A DNA stretch of 10,815 nt, taken from contig CBDUGY010000101.1 in NCBI GenBank assembly GCA_965367015.1, positions 1 through 10,815 on the forward strand, read 5' to 3'. Within the stretch, counting starts at the first letter, position 1, and each line of letters opens with the position of its first letter. Position numbers and translations under genes: made by a program. The stretch is from CAXBES01 sp965367015. Lineage in GTDB: Bacteria > Bacteroidota > Bacteroidia > Flavobacteriales > Flavobacteriaceae. The notes below the pieces were generated by a model. The model saw only the letters and a program-made list of their open reading frames with translations, was not told the DNA's origin and made no database searches. Shown piece by piece: positions 1 through 6,851 of this stretch.

Positions 1-145
1 TTATTTTTATAGGAAGATTGAATACCAATAATCGTTAACTTCAAAGAATATAAAATTGTTATTAGACATTTAATAACTTTACCTATTCAAACTTTGAAGC
101 GTAACAAACTTTAAGTTAAAAGAGCTAATAAATAAATTAATAAGG

Positions 146-1402
146 ATGTTAATCTATCTTCGAGTACTTAAAGAAAGTTTCAATTTTGCTATTAATGCTC
201 TTAAGAATAATAAATTGAGAACTTTCCTTTCTTTGTTGGGCGTTACCATAGGGATTTTTTCAATTATTGCTGTTCTCGCTGCTGTAGATTCTCTTAAAAA
301 AGAAATTGAAGGGAGCATTAGCTCTCTGGATAACAGTACATTGTTCGTTGGTCGCTTTTCTTTTGGACCTACCGAAATTCCTATATGGAAAAGGGAGCAA
401 TTTCCTGATGTTACCTATGAAGAATATCAATATCTGAAACGAACTGTTCCCGATTTATATGCGGCTTCCTATACGTTGAATGTTCAGTCGGAAACCATTA
501 AGTATGAGGAAAAATCAATTGATGGAGTCGAAATTGGCGCAGTTACAGATGAATACTACGATATTGAATCATTAGAACTCTCGGAAGGACGATTTTTCAA
601 TGAATCGGAATCTGCCAGTGGAGTACCGGTGATAGTTCTTGGTGATGAAATCGCAAATTCACTGTTTGATTCTCCAGAAGCTTCCATCGGAAAGAAAATA
701 CGATTGTACGGAAGAAAATTTACTGTTATAGGAGTTTTAAAAAAGGAGGGAAGCGGATTGTTTGGGGGTTCTAAAGATACTTCAGTGTTTCTTCCTGTGA
801 ATGTTGTGCGAAAAATCTTCGGCGCAAATAATAAAAATCTTTTTCCATTCATTACTATTAAACCCGAAAAAGGTGTTGACAATGCTGAGTTTATAGCCGC
901 AGTATCACAAAAGCTGAGAATGTCACGGGGATTAAAACCTGATGAGATCGATAATTTCTTTGTAAATGAACTTCAAGGCTTTGCCGATTTTATAGATAAT
1001 ATAACCGGAAATCTTAATAAAATGGGGCTGGTTATCAGCGGTTTTTCACTTTTGGTTGGAGGCTTCGGAATTGCGAACATCATGTTTGTTAGTGTAAAGG
1101 AAAGAACAAACCTGATTGGAATTCAAAAGTCATTAGGAGCTAAAAATAAATTTATCCTGTTTCAGTTTTTATTTGAAGCGGTAATCCTGGCCATTATCGG
1201 TGGGTTAATAGGGTTGGTATTAGTTTATATTGTTTCATTATTAGCATCGACAATGACAGGGGATTTCGAATTTATTCTTTCACCTTTTAACATGCTTATC
1301 GGTACGGTGATATCAGCAATCATCGGTCTTATATCCGGAATATTGCCGGCTATATCAGCCTCGCGACTCGATCCTGTAGAAGCAATCCGAACAGGGTATT
1401 AA
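146..1402 (+). CDS. MacB/FtsX-type ABC transporter permease
   Basis: Inner-membrane permease subunit of an ABC transporter of the MacB/LolCDE/FtsX type, 418 residues, the usual length for the family. Visible architecture: a first membrane helix at about residues 27-48, a large extracytoplasmic MacB-like domain at about 50-290, then three helices at about 294-315, 338-368 and 380-403. The cytoplasmic segment at 319-334 (ERTNLIGIQKSLGAKN) is the family's conserved E-R-T-x-x-I-G-I-x-K-x-L-G-A coupling motif, and the tail SRLDPVEAIR is the conserved C-terminal signature. Such permeases work with a separate ATPase to export peptides, lipoproteins or drugs, or to transmit mechanical force; no ATPase gene lies in the window, so the substrate is unknown. 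It may be the last gene of an operon that begins upstream, or stand alone. The ATG follows TAAGG, a weak ribosome-binding site. Family assignment is firm; the substrate is not. Confidence 0.9.
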   Translation: MLIYLRVLKESFNFAINALKNNKLRTFLSLLGVTIGIFSIIAVLAAVDSLKKEIEGSISSLDNSTLFVGRFSFGPTEIPIWKREQFPDVTYEEYQYLKRTVPDLYAASYTLNVQSETIKYEEKSIDGVEIGAVTDEYYDIESLELSEGRFFNESESASGVPVIVLGDEIANSLFDSPEASIGKKIRLYGRKFTVIGVLKKEGSGLFGGSKDTSVFLPVNVVRKIFGANNKNLFPFITIKPEKGVDNAEFIAAVSQKLRMSRGLKPDEIDNFFVNELQGFADFIDNITGNLNKMGLVISGFSLLVGGFGIANIMFVSVKERTNLIGIQKSLGAKNKFILFQFLFEAVILAIIGGLIGLVLVYIVSLLASTMTGDFEFILSPFNMLIGTVISAIIGLISGILPAISASRLDPVEAIRTGY

Positions 1403-1474
1403 GATTTGTGTGATTTTCAATTTTTCTATCCAATGCATCAATTAATTAAAGCATATAGAAAACCCGGCGAGCGA

Positions 1475-1930
1475 TTATAATATTTCAGAAACTTGTTCAT
1501 TAACCCAAACTAAGAATTTTTCATCCTCCTGAGAAAAAGGATCCTCTATGTGAGAGTCAATATCTATCTGTCCGATATTCTTGCCATCTTTAAACAACGG
1601 AATTACGATCTCGGCCTTTACATACATACTACAGGCTATGTAATTATTCTGAGCTTTAACATCGGGTACCATAAAGTTTTCATTAGAAACAGCCACTTGC
1701 CCGCAGATACCTTTTCCGAAGGGAATAACCGTATGGTCGGTTGGTTCACCTGCAAAAGCTTTAAGGTGTAACGTTCTCTCAGCTTCATTGGCAAAATAAA
1801 AGCCTACCCAATCGTAATAACCTATCGAAGTTTGCAGCAACTCGCAAATTTCTGTCATACGTTGTGCTGCCGATTCTTTATCGTTAGCAAGAATAGTTTT
1901 AACTTTCGGTCGTAAGCTGTCAAATGGCAT
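1475..1930 (-). CDS. GAF-domain protein, free methionine-(R)-sulfoxide reductase-like
   Basis: Single GAF domain of 151 residues, cytosolic (no signal peptide or membrane helix). It aligns by eye with E. coli MsrC (fRMsr), which reduces free methionine-(R)-sulfoxide: GKGICG places Cys76 where MsrC has Cys94, YIACSMYVKAEIVIPL places Cys100 at MsrC Cys118 (the catalytic cysteine), and Glu107, Asp123 and Asp125 match the substrate-binding Glu125, Asp141 and Asp143; the 24-residue spacing between the two cysteines is identical. The position of MsrC Cys84 is His66 here, so one of the three family cysteines is absent. It converges with the permease gene and diverges from xrtF. The ATG at 1930 gives a start (MPFDSLRPKV) with a full GAF fold; a promoter match lies just upstream. 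It could instead be a GAF protein with a non-enzymatic role, but the retained residues favour the enzyme. Confidence 0.82.
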   Translation of the reverse strand: MPFDSLRPKVKTILANDKESAAQRMTEICELLQTSIGYYDWVGFYFANEAERTLHLKAFAGEPTDHTVIPFGKGICGQVAVSNENFMVPDVKAQNNYIACSMYVKAEIVIPLFKDGKNIGQIDIDSHIEDPFSQEDEKFLVWVNEQVSEIL

Positions 1931-1945
1931 AAGGCTAGTTTTTAG

Positions 1946-1977
1946 TAAAAGTATTTGAAAAGACCAACATAGACCAA
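1946..1977 (-). promoter_or_regulatory. Candidate promoter of the GAF/fRMsr gene
   Basis: On the minus strand, TTG (1977-1975) and TACTTTTA (1953-1946) are separated by 21 bases. This fits the flavobacterial vegetative promoter TTG-N17-23-TAnnTTTG except for the final base. It would start transcription about 10 bases before the ATG. Prediction from consensus only. Confidence 0.4.
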
Positions 1978-1989
1978 TTACAAATGCTG

Positions 1990-1997
1990 TATTTTTG
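1990..1997 (+). promoter_or_regulatory. Candidate -7 box of the xrtF transcript
   Basis: TATTTTTG is an exact match to the flavobacterial -7 element TAnnTTTG and lies 20 bases before the xrtF start codon. No TTG occurs at the expected 17-23 base distance upstream (the nearest is 32 bases away), so only half of the promoter is supported. Confidence 0.4.
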
Positions 1998-2017
1998 TTA
2001 AAAATAGAGAATATTAG

Positions 2018-2572
2018 TTGAAAGCATTATTTCAGAAATATAAATCGGTAGTACGCTTTGTCGTTCTTTTTCTAGGAACTTATTTGTTCTTAAGTTTAAT
2101 CTACTCCATCTACATTAACCTTTCAAAAGGGGGCTCTTATCCACCTGATTTTATCACGTATTTAGTTGCAAAACAAAGCGGGATTGTTATTTCAGAGTTT
2201 GGTTATAACGCAGAGATTGTACCACATGATGCTAAACCAATGATGAATTTATACATCAATGGCCAGTATTTAGCAAGTATTATCGAAGGTTGCAACGCGG
2301 TGAGTATTATTATTCTCTTCGTCTCGTTCGTGATCGCCTTTGCTGAAAAGCTAAAGAAGACATTGTTGTATATTTTAACTGGTGCGGTTTTGATCTATAT
2401 TATGAATATCCTGAGAATTGTAATTCTTTCTATCGCAATTTATCATTATCCGCAGTATACCGAAATTCTTCACGGAGTCGTTTTTCCCGGTCTTATCTAT
2501 GGAATGGTCTTCGTTTTATGGATGTTTTGGGTAAAAAAGCTCACGCGTAAATCTGAGGCAATCAATGAATAA
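2018..2572 (+). CDS. xrtF: Exosortase family protein XrtF
   Basis: Integral membrane protein of 184 residues in the exosortase/archaeosortase superfamily, membrane-embedded cysteine transpeptidases that process C-terminal sorting signals. The three signature residues are present: Cys92 in IEGCNAVSIIILF, Arg133 in MNILRIVILS, and His152 in EILHGVVFPG, each at a membrane helix. Hydrophobic segments lie at about 11-33, 95-109, 115-142 and 153-175. The start is TTG: an in-frame TAG lies immediately before it, the next in-frame Met is residue 75, and the resulting start (MKALFQKYKS) resembles what I recall of family N-termini. It overlaps the next gene by 8 bases, implying translational coupling. 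XrtF is known from Flavobacteriia; as far as I know its substrate has not been identified, and no protein here shows a recognisable sorting tail. Family call is strong; the enzymatic role is inferred from the superfamily. Confidence 0.9.
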   Translation: MKALFQKYKSVVRFVVLFLGTYLFLSLIYSIYINLSKGGSYPPDFITYLVAKQSGIVISEFGYNAEIVPHDAKPMMNLYINGQYLASIIEGCNAVSIIILFVSFVIAFAEKLKKTLLYILTGAVLIYIMNILRIVILSIAIYHYPQYTEILHGVVFPGLIYGMVFVLWMFWVKKLTRKSEAINE

Positions 2573-2990
2573 TAGCATAAAAATAGTACTAGGGCTGGTT
2601 TTTACAGGACTTCTAGTGTGTATTCGCCTGTTCGAAGACACTCTCTTTTATGATCCGCTGCTATTATTTTATAAAACCAATCATAGTCCAAATGTATTGC
2701 CGGAATTCGAAACGCTAAGGCTTCTGGCGAATGTGCTTCTACGATTTTTGTTAAACACGCTTATTTCGCTTGCAATCTTATGGGTAGTCTTCAGAGATAC
2801 TAGTGTTTTAAAGCTATCTGCTGTTTTATATGGATTTCTTTTTATCTTATCATTCACAGCGTTTTTGATGTTGGTTTTTTCTACGGAAAGTTCCCAACAT
2901 ATGACATTGTTTTACATTCGTCGTTTTTTGATTCAGCCTATTTTCTTGCTTATTTTATTACCGGCTTTTTACGTTCAGAAGAAAAAATAA
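2565..2990 (+). CDS. Exosortase F system-associated membrane protein
   Basis: A 141-residue membrane protein beginning inside the 3' end of xrtF (8-base overlap, different frame), the conserved arrangement for this pair. Four hydrophobic segments are visible, at about 5-20, 56-76, 84-106 and 119-137. Conserved-looking landmarks of the family found beside XrtF are CIRLFEDTLFYDPLLLFY (residues 19-36), with Arg21, Glu24 and the FYDPL core, and YIRRFLIQP (117-125). It has no signal peptide cleavage site and ends in a basic KKK tail. Its biochemical function is unknown; the fixed pairing and the gene overlap suggest it stabilises XrtF or assists its activity. The family call rests on these motifs and the position next to xrtF. 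Confidence 0.82.
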   Translation: MNNSIKIVLGLVFTGLLVCIRLFEDTLFYDPLLLFYKTNHSPNVLPEFETLRLLANVLLRFLLNTLISLAILWVVFRDTSVLKLSAVLYGFLFILSFTAFLMLVFSTESSQHMTLFYIRRFLIQPIFLLILLPAFYVQKKK

Positions 2991-3003
2991 TTAGGAATTT
3001 TGG

Positions 3004-3011
3004 TATCTTTG
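3004..3011 (+). promoter_or_regulatory. Candidate -7 box of the DUF3347 lipoprotein gene
   Basis: TATCTTTG matches TAnnTTTG exactly and is followed by GTCC-type sequence, as is common at flavobacterial start sites. It lies 13 bases after the stop codon of the XrtF partner and about 75 bases before the lipoprotein ATG, leaving a leader of roughly 70 bases. There is no well-spaced TTG upstream. If used, it separates the metal block from the xrtF pair. Confidence 0.4.
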
Positions 3012-3086
3012 TCCCTAAGTTCTGAAGCCCGGTACGTAGAAATTAAAACTTACGAATTCTAATTGTAATAGTTAAAAAATATAAAA

Positions 3087-3629
3087 ATGAAAAAAATTGC
3101 TGCCTTAGTTATAGTTGCCATCTCATTAGTATTTATTTCTTGTAAAAATGAAAAGAAAACTGAACCTGAAGTAATTGAGGTTGAAACGACCAAGGAAAAT
3201 GAACCCTATACTTCCGAAAAAATGGAAGTAGAATTTAATGACCCAAAAATTGCAGATGTTTATACAGCATATATCGACTTAAAAACAGCCCTGGTAAATA
3301 CCAATGCTGAAAATGCTGCGGCAGAGGCTTCCGATTTAATGACGGCTTTCGCTAACATAGGAGTTGATGACGACACGCTTAAAGCAACAGAATCTATAGT
3401 AATGTCTGAAGATATTGAAACTCAGCGTGCTGCTTTTGTTGCGGTCACCAATAAGGTTGAATCTATGCTGGAAGGTGCAATTACATCAGGTACAATTTAT
3501 AAGCAGTATTGTCCTATGGCCTTTGGAAATACCGGTGGATATTGGTTGAGTAATTCTAAAGACATTATGAACCCCTTTTTCGGAGATAAAATGCTGAAAT
3601 GCGGACGAGTAAGTGCCGAAATAAAATGA
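3087..3629 (+). CDS. DUF3347 family lipoprotein, probable metal-binding
   Basis: Envelope lipoprotein of 180 residues. The N-terminus is a lipoprotein signal peptide with lipobox VFISC, giving lipidated Cys19, followed by a charged Glu/Lys/Thr-rich linker at about 20-45. A helical region (about 50-130) leads to the C-terminal DUF3347 hallmark: YCPM (141-144), YWLS (152-155), NPFFG (162-166) and ML-KCG (169-173). Cys142, Met144, Met169 and Cys172 are plausible soft-metal ligands, and Cys-Pro-Met recalls heavy-metal-binding YxCPM motifs in copper efflux proteins. The family is known by sequence only. It precedes the HYC_CC_PP gene by 52 bases on the same strand, and the whole block to 6814 is cysteine-rich, so a role in periplasmic copper (or similar) handling is a reasonable inference, not shown. 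The ATG gives a textbook Lys-Lys signal start. Confidence 0.8.
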   Translation: MKKIAALVIVAISLVFISCKNEKKTEPEVIEVETTKENEPYTSEKMEVEFNDPKIADVYTAYIDLKTALVNTNAENAAAEASDLMTAFANIGVDDDTLKATESIVMSEDIETQRAAFVAVTNKVESMLEGAITSGTIYKQYCPMAFGNTGGYWLSNSKDIMNPFFGDKMLKCGRVSAEIK

Positions 3630-3681
3630 TTTTAAGTAAAGTATAAGTCGATAGCTCAATTTTTATTATATTTTAGCCTTA

Positions 3682-4089
3682 ATGAAACAAGTGATTTCCA
3701 TATTCCTTTCTGTCTTGCTTTTAGCGAGTAGTACCGGGATTGCCTACGCAGAGCACTTTTGTGGCGATTTTAAAATGCTGTCAGAAATTACGTTGGGTGA
3801 AAAGCAACTTTCCTGCGGAATGGCGATCGCTGATCCTGCGTGCACCGAAGAATTTGAGAAGGATCACAATTGTTGCGATAACGAGTATACTTCAGTTAAT
3901 ACCGATGATAATTTTGTAAAAGCAAATTTCGATATTCAACTCGATCCAAACGTTGTTGCTACTTTTGTTTCAGTATTTGTACCGCCACTAGCCACTGCTT
4001 ATACTTCTTCAATAAATAATTACGGGGATTATGATCCACCACCACTCCTCAAAGACATATCTGTCTTGTACGAGACCTTTTTGATTTGA
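3682..4089 (+). CDS. HYC_CC_PP family small secreted Cys-rich protein
   Basis: A 135-residue protein with a signal peptide (cleavage after AYA, about residue 23) and the landmarks of the Bacteroidota HYC_CC_PP family in order: HFC at 25-27 (Phe in place of Tyr), isolated Cys45 and Cys54, HNCC at 62-65, and YDPPPLLKDISVLYETFLI at the C-terminus (117-135). A hydrophobic stretch at about 92-107 could be a membrane segment or a buried helix. The five Cys plus nearby His suggest metal or redox chemistry in the periplasm; no function has been shown that I know of. Such genes are usually found next to a TonB-dependent receptor and an HMA protein, exactly as here (receptor 120 bases downstream). A TATATTTT box 8 bases before the ATG would make the transcript nearly leaderless, but it lacks an upstream TTG. 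Confidence 0.78.
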   Translation: MKQVISIFLSVLLLASSTGIAYAEHFCGDFKMLSEITLGEKQLSCGMAIADPACTEEFEKDHNCCDNEYTSVNTDDNFVKANFDIQLDPNVVATFVSVFVPPLATAYTSSINNYGDYDPPPLLKDISVLYETFLI

Positions 4090-4095
4090 TAAACT

Positions 4096-4111
4096 TTCTG
4101 CGAAAGCAGAA
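4096..4111 (+). other. Hairpin with GAAA tetraloop after the HYC_CC_PP gene
   Basis: TTCTGC-GAAA-GCAGAA forms a perfect 6-bp stem closed by a GNRA-type tetraloop, with a further T-G wobble at 4095/4112. It starts 6 bases past the stop codon. No T-run follows, so it is not a standard intrinsic terminator; it may be a 3'-end stabiliser or part of the leader of the receptor gene. Folding is inferred by eye. Confidence 0.4.
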
Positions 4112-4188
4112 GCCTGATGAATTACCCTCTAATCTGTTAAGGGGAATCCTGGTTATTCAAAGTACTTAATGTTAAATCAAAAAGAAAC

Positions 4189-4200
4189 CCGCATTCGCGG
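4189..4200 (+). other. Short GC hairpin before the receptor start codon
   Basis: CCGC-ATTC-GCGG forms a 4-bp all-GC stem ending 9 bases before the receptor ATG, in the place where a ribosome would load. In an AT-rich leader it stands out and could modulate translation. It is short, so chance is a serious alternative. Confidence 0.25.
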
Positions 4201-4209
4201 AAATACAAA

Positions 4210-6444
4210 ATGAACAAAATTCTCTATATATTATTTATGATTCCAACCATGCTGTACGCGCAAGAACGTCTGGAGGGAGTAGTTTTTGAGGACAACGGAA
4301 ACAACGACAAAGTTGGTCTTGGAGGTGCAAATGTTTTTTGGCTGGATACTGCTGTAGGGACTGTTACCGATCTTGATGGTAATTTCAGTATTCCCTTTAA
4401 AAATTCTTATAAGAAACTGGTAATTAGTTATGTTGGTTTTAAAAGTGATACATTAACTATTACATCGAATGCTCCTGTTACACATACTTTACAATCTACA
4501 GCTGCTCTCGATGAAGTAATGGTTCGAACGAAGAAAAAAGCTTCGTCGAGATCCTTTTTGCAATCACAGAATGTTATTAATGTAAGCAGTGCTGAACTTT
4601 TAAAAGCAGCTTGCTGTAATCTTTCAGAAAGCTTCGAAACGAATCCATCGATCGATGTAAACTTCGCCGATGCTATTACGGGCACACGACAAATTAAAAT
4701 GCTTGGCCTTACGAGTCCGTATACGCTTATCACAACCGAAAATGTTCCATCTATACGAGGCGCAGCACAAGCATATGGATTGAGCTTTATTCCTGGAACT
4801 TGGGTGGAGAGTATTCAGATCACAAAAGGCGCAGGAAGCGTGGTAAACGGATTTGAAAGTATCGCCGGACAAATAAATGCCGAACTACAAAAACCTACAA
4901 CCGATAACAGGTTCTTTGTAAATGCTTATGGGGCAGCTAATGGGCGCTATGAACTAAACACACATTTTAACACAGAAGTGACTAACAGATGGAGTACTGG
5001 TTTTTATCTCCACGGAAATCTTCGTGACAGTAAATTTGATAATAATAATGACGGTTTTCTGGATATGCCTCTGGCTAATCAGATTAACGTTATGAATCGT
5101 TGGCAGTATACCGATCAGGAAAACGGCTTCGTAAGTTTTTTCAACCTGAGATTTTTAAATGATGAAAAACAGGTTGGGCAGATTGATTTTGACCCTGGCC
5201 GAGACAAATTTACTACTAATTATTGGGGTGGAGAGATCGATACACAACGTATTGATGTTTCAGCCAAGTTGGGATATGTAGATCCGGAAATTCCTTATCA
5301 AAGTATGGGCTTACAGGCTGCTTTTAGCAATCACGACCAGGAATCGTATTTTGGTTTAAGACGTTATGATATAACACATAATAGTTTGTATGGAAATTTT
5401 GTGTTTAATTCAATTATTGGAGATTCACGACATAAGTTTAAAACAGGATTGAGCGCAACTTACGATGATTATGAAGAATTGGTAGAATCGACTAATTACA
5501 ATCGAGTTGAGAACTCTGTTGGTGCCTTTTTTGAATATGCTTACGATAACTTAGGGGATTTAAATCTGACGGCAGGTTTGCGCGTAGATACGCATAATTT
5601 GTTGGGCACGTTTATTACTCCGAGAATTCATGCACGTTATACTCCTTGGGAAAAATCGGCATTCAGAGCGTCGGTGGGTAGAGGGAAAAGAAGTGCTAAT
5701 ATTTTTACTGAAAATCAGAGTTTATTTTCAACGTCAAGAGCGATCAATATTTTGGGTACAGGTGGAAGTATTTACGGTTTGGATCCTGAGATTGCATGGA
5801 ATTACGGGGTTTCATATTTGCAAGGATTTAATCTCTTCGGAAGAAAAGCAGATGTAACTTTAGATTTTTATCGAACCGATTTTCAGAATCAAATAGTAGC
5901 CGATTGGGAAGATCCCACTCAGATTCTTTTTTATAATCTCAAAGGTGATAGCTATGCTAATAGTTTTCAAGCCGAGTTTAATGTTAACGTTCTGGAAGGG
6001 TTAGATGTTAGAACAGCTTATAAATACTATGAAGTACAGACTCAATATAGAGAAGAACAATTAGAGAAACCATTAACTCCACAACATCGTATTTTTATAA
6101 ATGGGTCTTATGAGACAAACAGAAAAAACAATGGTGCACATTGGAAATTCGATGCAACCTACAATTGGTTAGGTGCTCAGCGATTTTCGAGTACGAGCGA
6201 CAGTCCGGCGACCTTTCAGCTGAGAGAATTTAGTCCGACAGTTGGAACGCTGAATGCTCAAATTACAAAAGTTTTTTCTGCTAAATTTGAAGTATATTTA
6301 GGAGGTGAGAATATCACAAATGTAAAACAAGACAATCCTATAGTTAGTAGTGACAATCCGTTTGGAGCAAATTTTGATACAACGTTTGTCTATGGTCCAA
6401 TTTTTGGTAGTAGCTATTATGCAGGATTGCGATATAAAATTTAA
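4210..6444 (+). CDS. TonB-dependent outer-membrane receptor, probable metal or metal-chelate uptake
   Basis: Outer-membrane beta-barrel transporter of 744 residues, driven by TonB-ExbBD. In order: signal peptide (1-17, cleavage at YA-Q), a carboxypeptidase-regulatory-like Ig-fold domain (about 20-95, with GTVTDLDGNFSI and ISYVGF typical of the fold), a DEVMV segment at 101-105 that can serve as TonB box, a plug domain (about 110-230) and a barrel with alternating aromatic strands to the C-terminal YYAGLRYKI. The plug contains AACCNLSESFETNPS with adjacent cysteines 135-136, a signature I recall from a Bacteroidota subfamily commonly linked to HMA proteins, and the conserved ITKGAGSVVNGFESIAGQINAE segment spans about 204-225. 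Its neighbours (HYC_CC_PP upstream, HMA 7 bases downstream) point to copper or another soft metal, but the ligand cannot be read from sequence. No clear promoter is seen in the 120-base upstream gap. Confidence 0.88.
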   Translation: MNKILYILFMIPTMLYAQERLEGVVFEDNGNNDKVGLGGANVFWLDTAVGTVTDLDGNFSIPFKNSYKKLVISYVGFKSDTLTITSNAPVTHTLQSTAALDEVMVRTKKKASSRSFLQSQNVINVSSAELLKAACCNLSESFETNPSIDVNFADAITGTRQIKMLGLTSPYTLITTENVPSIRGAAQAYGLSFIPGTWVESIQITKGAGSVVNGFESIAGQINAELQKPTTDNRFFVNAYGAANGRYELNTHFNTEVTNRWSTGFYLHGNLRDSKFDNNNDGFLDMPLANQINVMNRWQYTDQENGFVSFFNLRFLNDEKQVGQIDFDPGRDKFTTNYWGGEIDTQRIDVSAKLGYVDPEIPYQSMGLQAAFSNHDQESYFGLRRYDITHNSLYGNFVFNSIIGDSRHKFKTGLSATYDDYEELVESTNYNRVENSVGAFFEYAYDNLGDLNLTAGLRVDTHNLLGTFITPRIHARYTPWEKSAFRASVGRGKRSANIFTENQSLFSTSRAINILGTGGSIYGLDPEIAWNYGVSYLQGFNLFGRKADVTLDFYRTDFQNQIVADWEDPTQILFYNLKGDSYANSFQAEFNVNVLEGLDVRTAYKYYEVQTQYREEQLEKPLTPQHRIFINGSYETNRKNNGAHWKFDATYNWLGAQRFSSTSDSPATFQLREFSPTVGTLNAQITKVFSAKFEVYLGGENITNVKQDNPIVSSDNPFGANFDTTFVYGPIFGSSYYAGLRYKI

Positions 6445-6451
6445 ATAAAAG

Positions 6452-6814
6452 ATGAAAAAATTAGTAATTATTACGATTTTGATGCTAGCAGGCATCACCA
6501 GTTATGCTCAAAACAAAAATGCCAAGGCTACTTTAGAAGTTGACGGTGTTTGTATGATGTGTAAAGAAAGGATTGAAAAGGCTTCAGTTAAAACCAAAGG
6601 TGTAAAATCTGCGGTTTGGAATGTTGAGACTCATGAATTGAAAGTGATCTATGACGAACGCAAAACCGACCTGGCAACAATTAGTTCTAGTATCGCTGCA
6701 GTAGGTCATGATACAAAAGAAATTAAGGCTACAGATGAGGCCTATAATAGTGTGCATCCTTGCTGCCGATATCGAGACGATAAAGTGAAAGATGATCATA
6801 AAAATGAGCAATAA
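6452..6814 (+). CDS. Secreted heavy-metal-associated (HMA) domain protein
   Basis: A 120-residue exported protein: signal peptide to about residue 19 (SYA-Q), then a complete HMA/Atx1-like ferredoxin-like domain (about 25-92) with the metal-binding loop DGVCMMCKERIEK, Cys34 and Cys37 forming CxxC. HMA domains bind Cu(I) or similar ions and pass them between proteins by ligand exchange. A charged tail carries an extra HPCC motif (102-105), a possible second site. The gene starts 7 bases after the receptor stop, so the two are almost certainly one transcript; the product would sit in the periplasm near the receptor plug and may take or return metal there. The start ATG has only AAAAG upstream. 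Cargo identity is inferred from the family. Confidence 0.88.
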   Translation: MKKLVIITILMLAGITSYAQNKNAKATLEVDGVCMMCKERIEKASVKTKGVKSAVWNVETHELKVIYDERKTDLATISSSIAAVGHDTKEIKATDEAYNSVHPCCRYRDDKVKDDHKNEQ

Positions 6815-6833
6815 AATAACACGAATTATTTTA
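6812..6833 (+). terminator. Weak AT-only hairpin at the end of the receptor-HMA operon
   Basis: TAAAATAA-CACGAA-TTATTTTA forms an 8-bp stem without any G-C pair, overlapping the HMA stop codon (TAA at 6812-6814). The descending arm supplies a short T-run. Thermodynamically weak; a possible but doubtful terminator. Confidence 0.25.
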
Positions 6834-6851
6834 GTTAAATTTTAGCTAAGA

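Noticed and set aside
3667..3674. TATATTTT 8 bases before the HYC_CC_PP start codon as a promoter
   Set aside because: No TTG at 17-23 bases upstream and the final G is absent; it resembles generic AT-rich sequence, so it is not listed as a feature.
4125..4143. CCCT/AGGG pairing in the receptor leader
   Set aside because: Only 4 bp with an 11-base loop; too weak to list separately.
4140..4200. Vague likeness to a cobalamin riboswitch (GGGGAATCCTGG followed later by CCCGC)
   Set aside because: The defining GCCACTG box and the conserved core are missing, and the spacing does not fit.
4428..4872. Long minus-strand open frames inside the receptor gene
   Set aside because: They are antisense to a clearly coding beta-barrel receptor and encode no recognisable domain.
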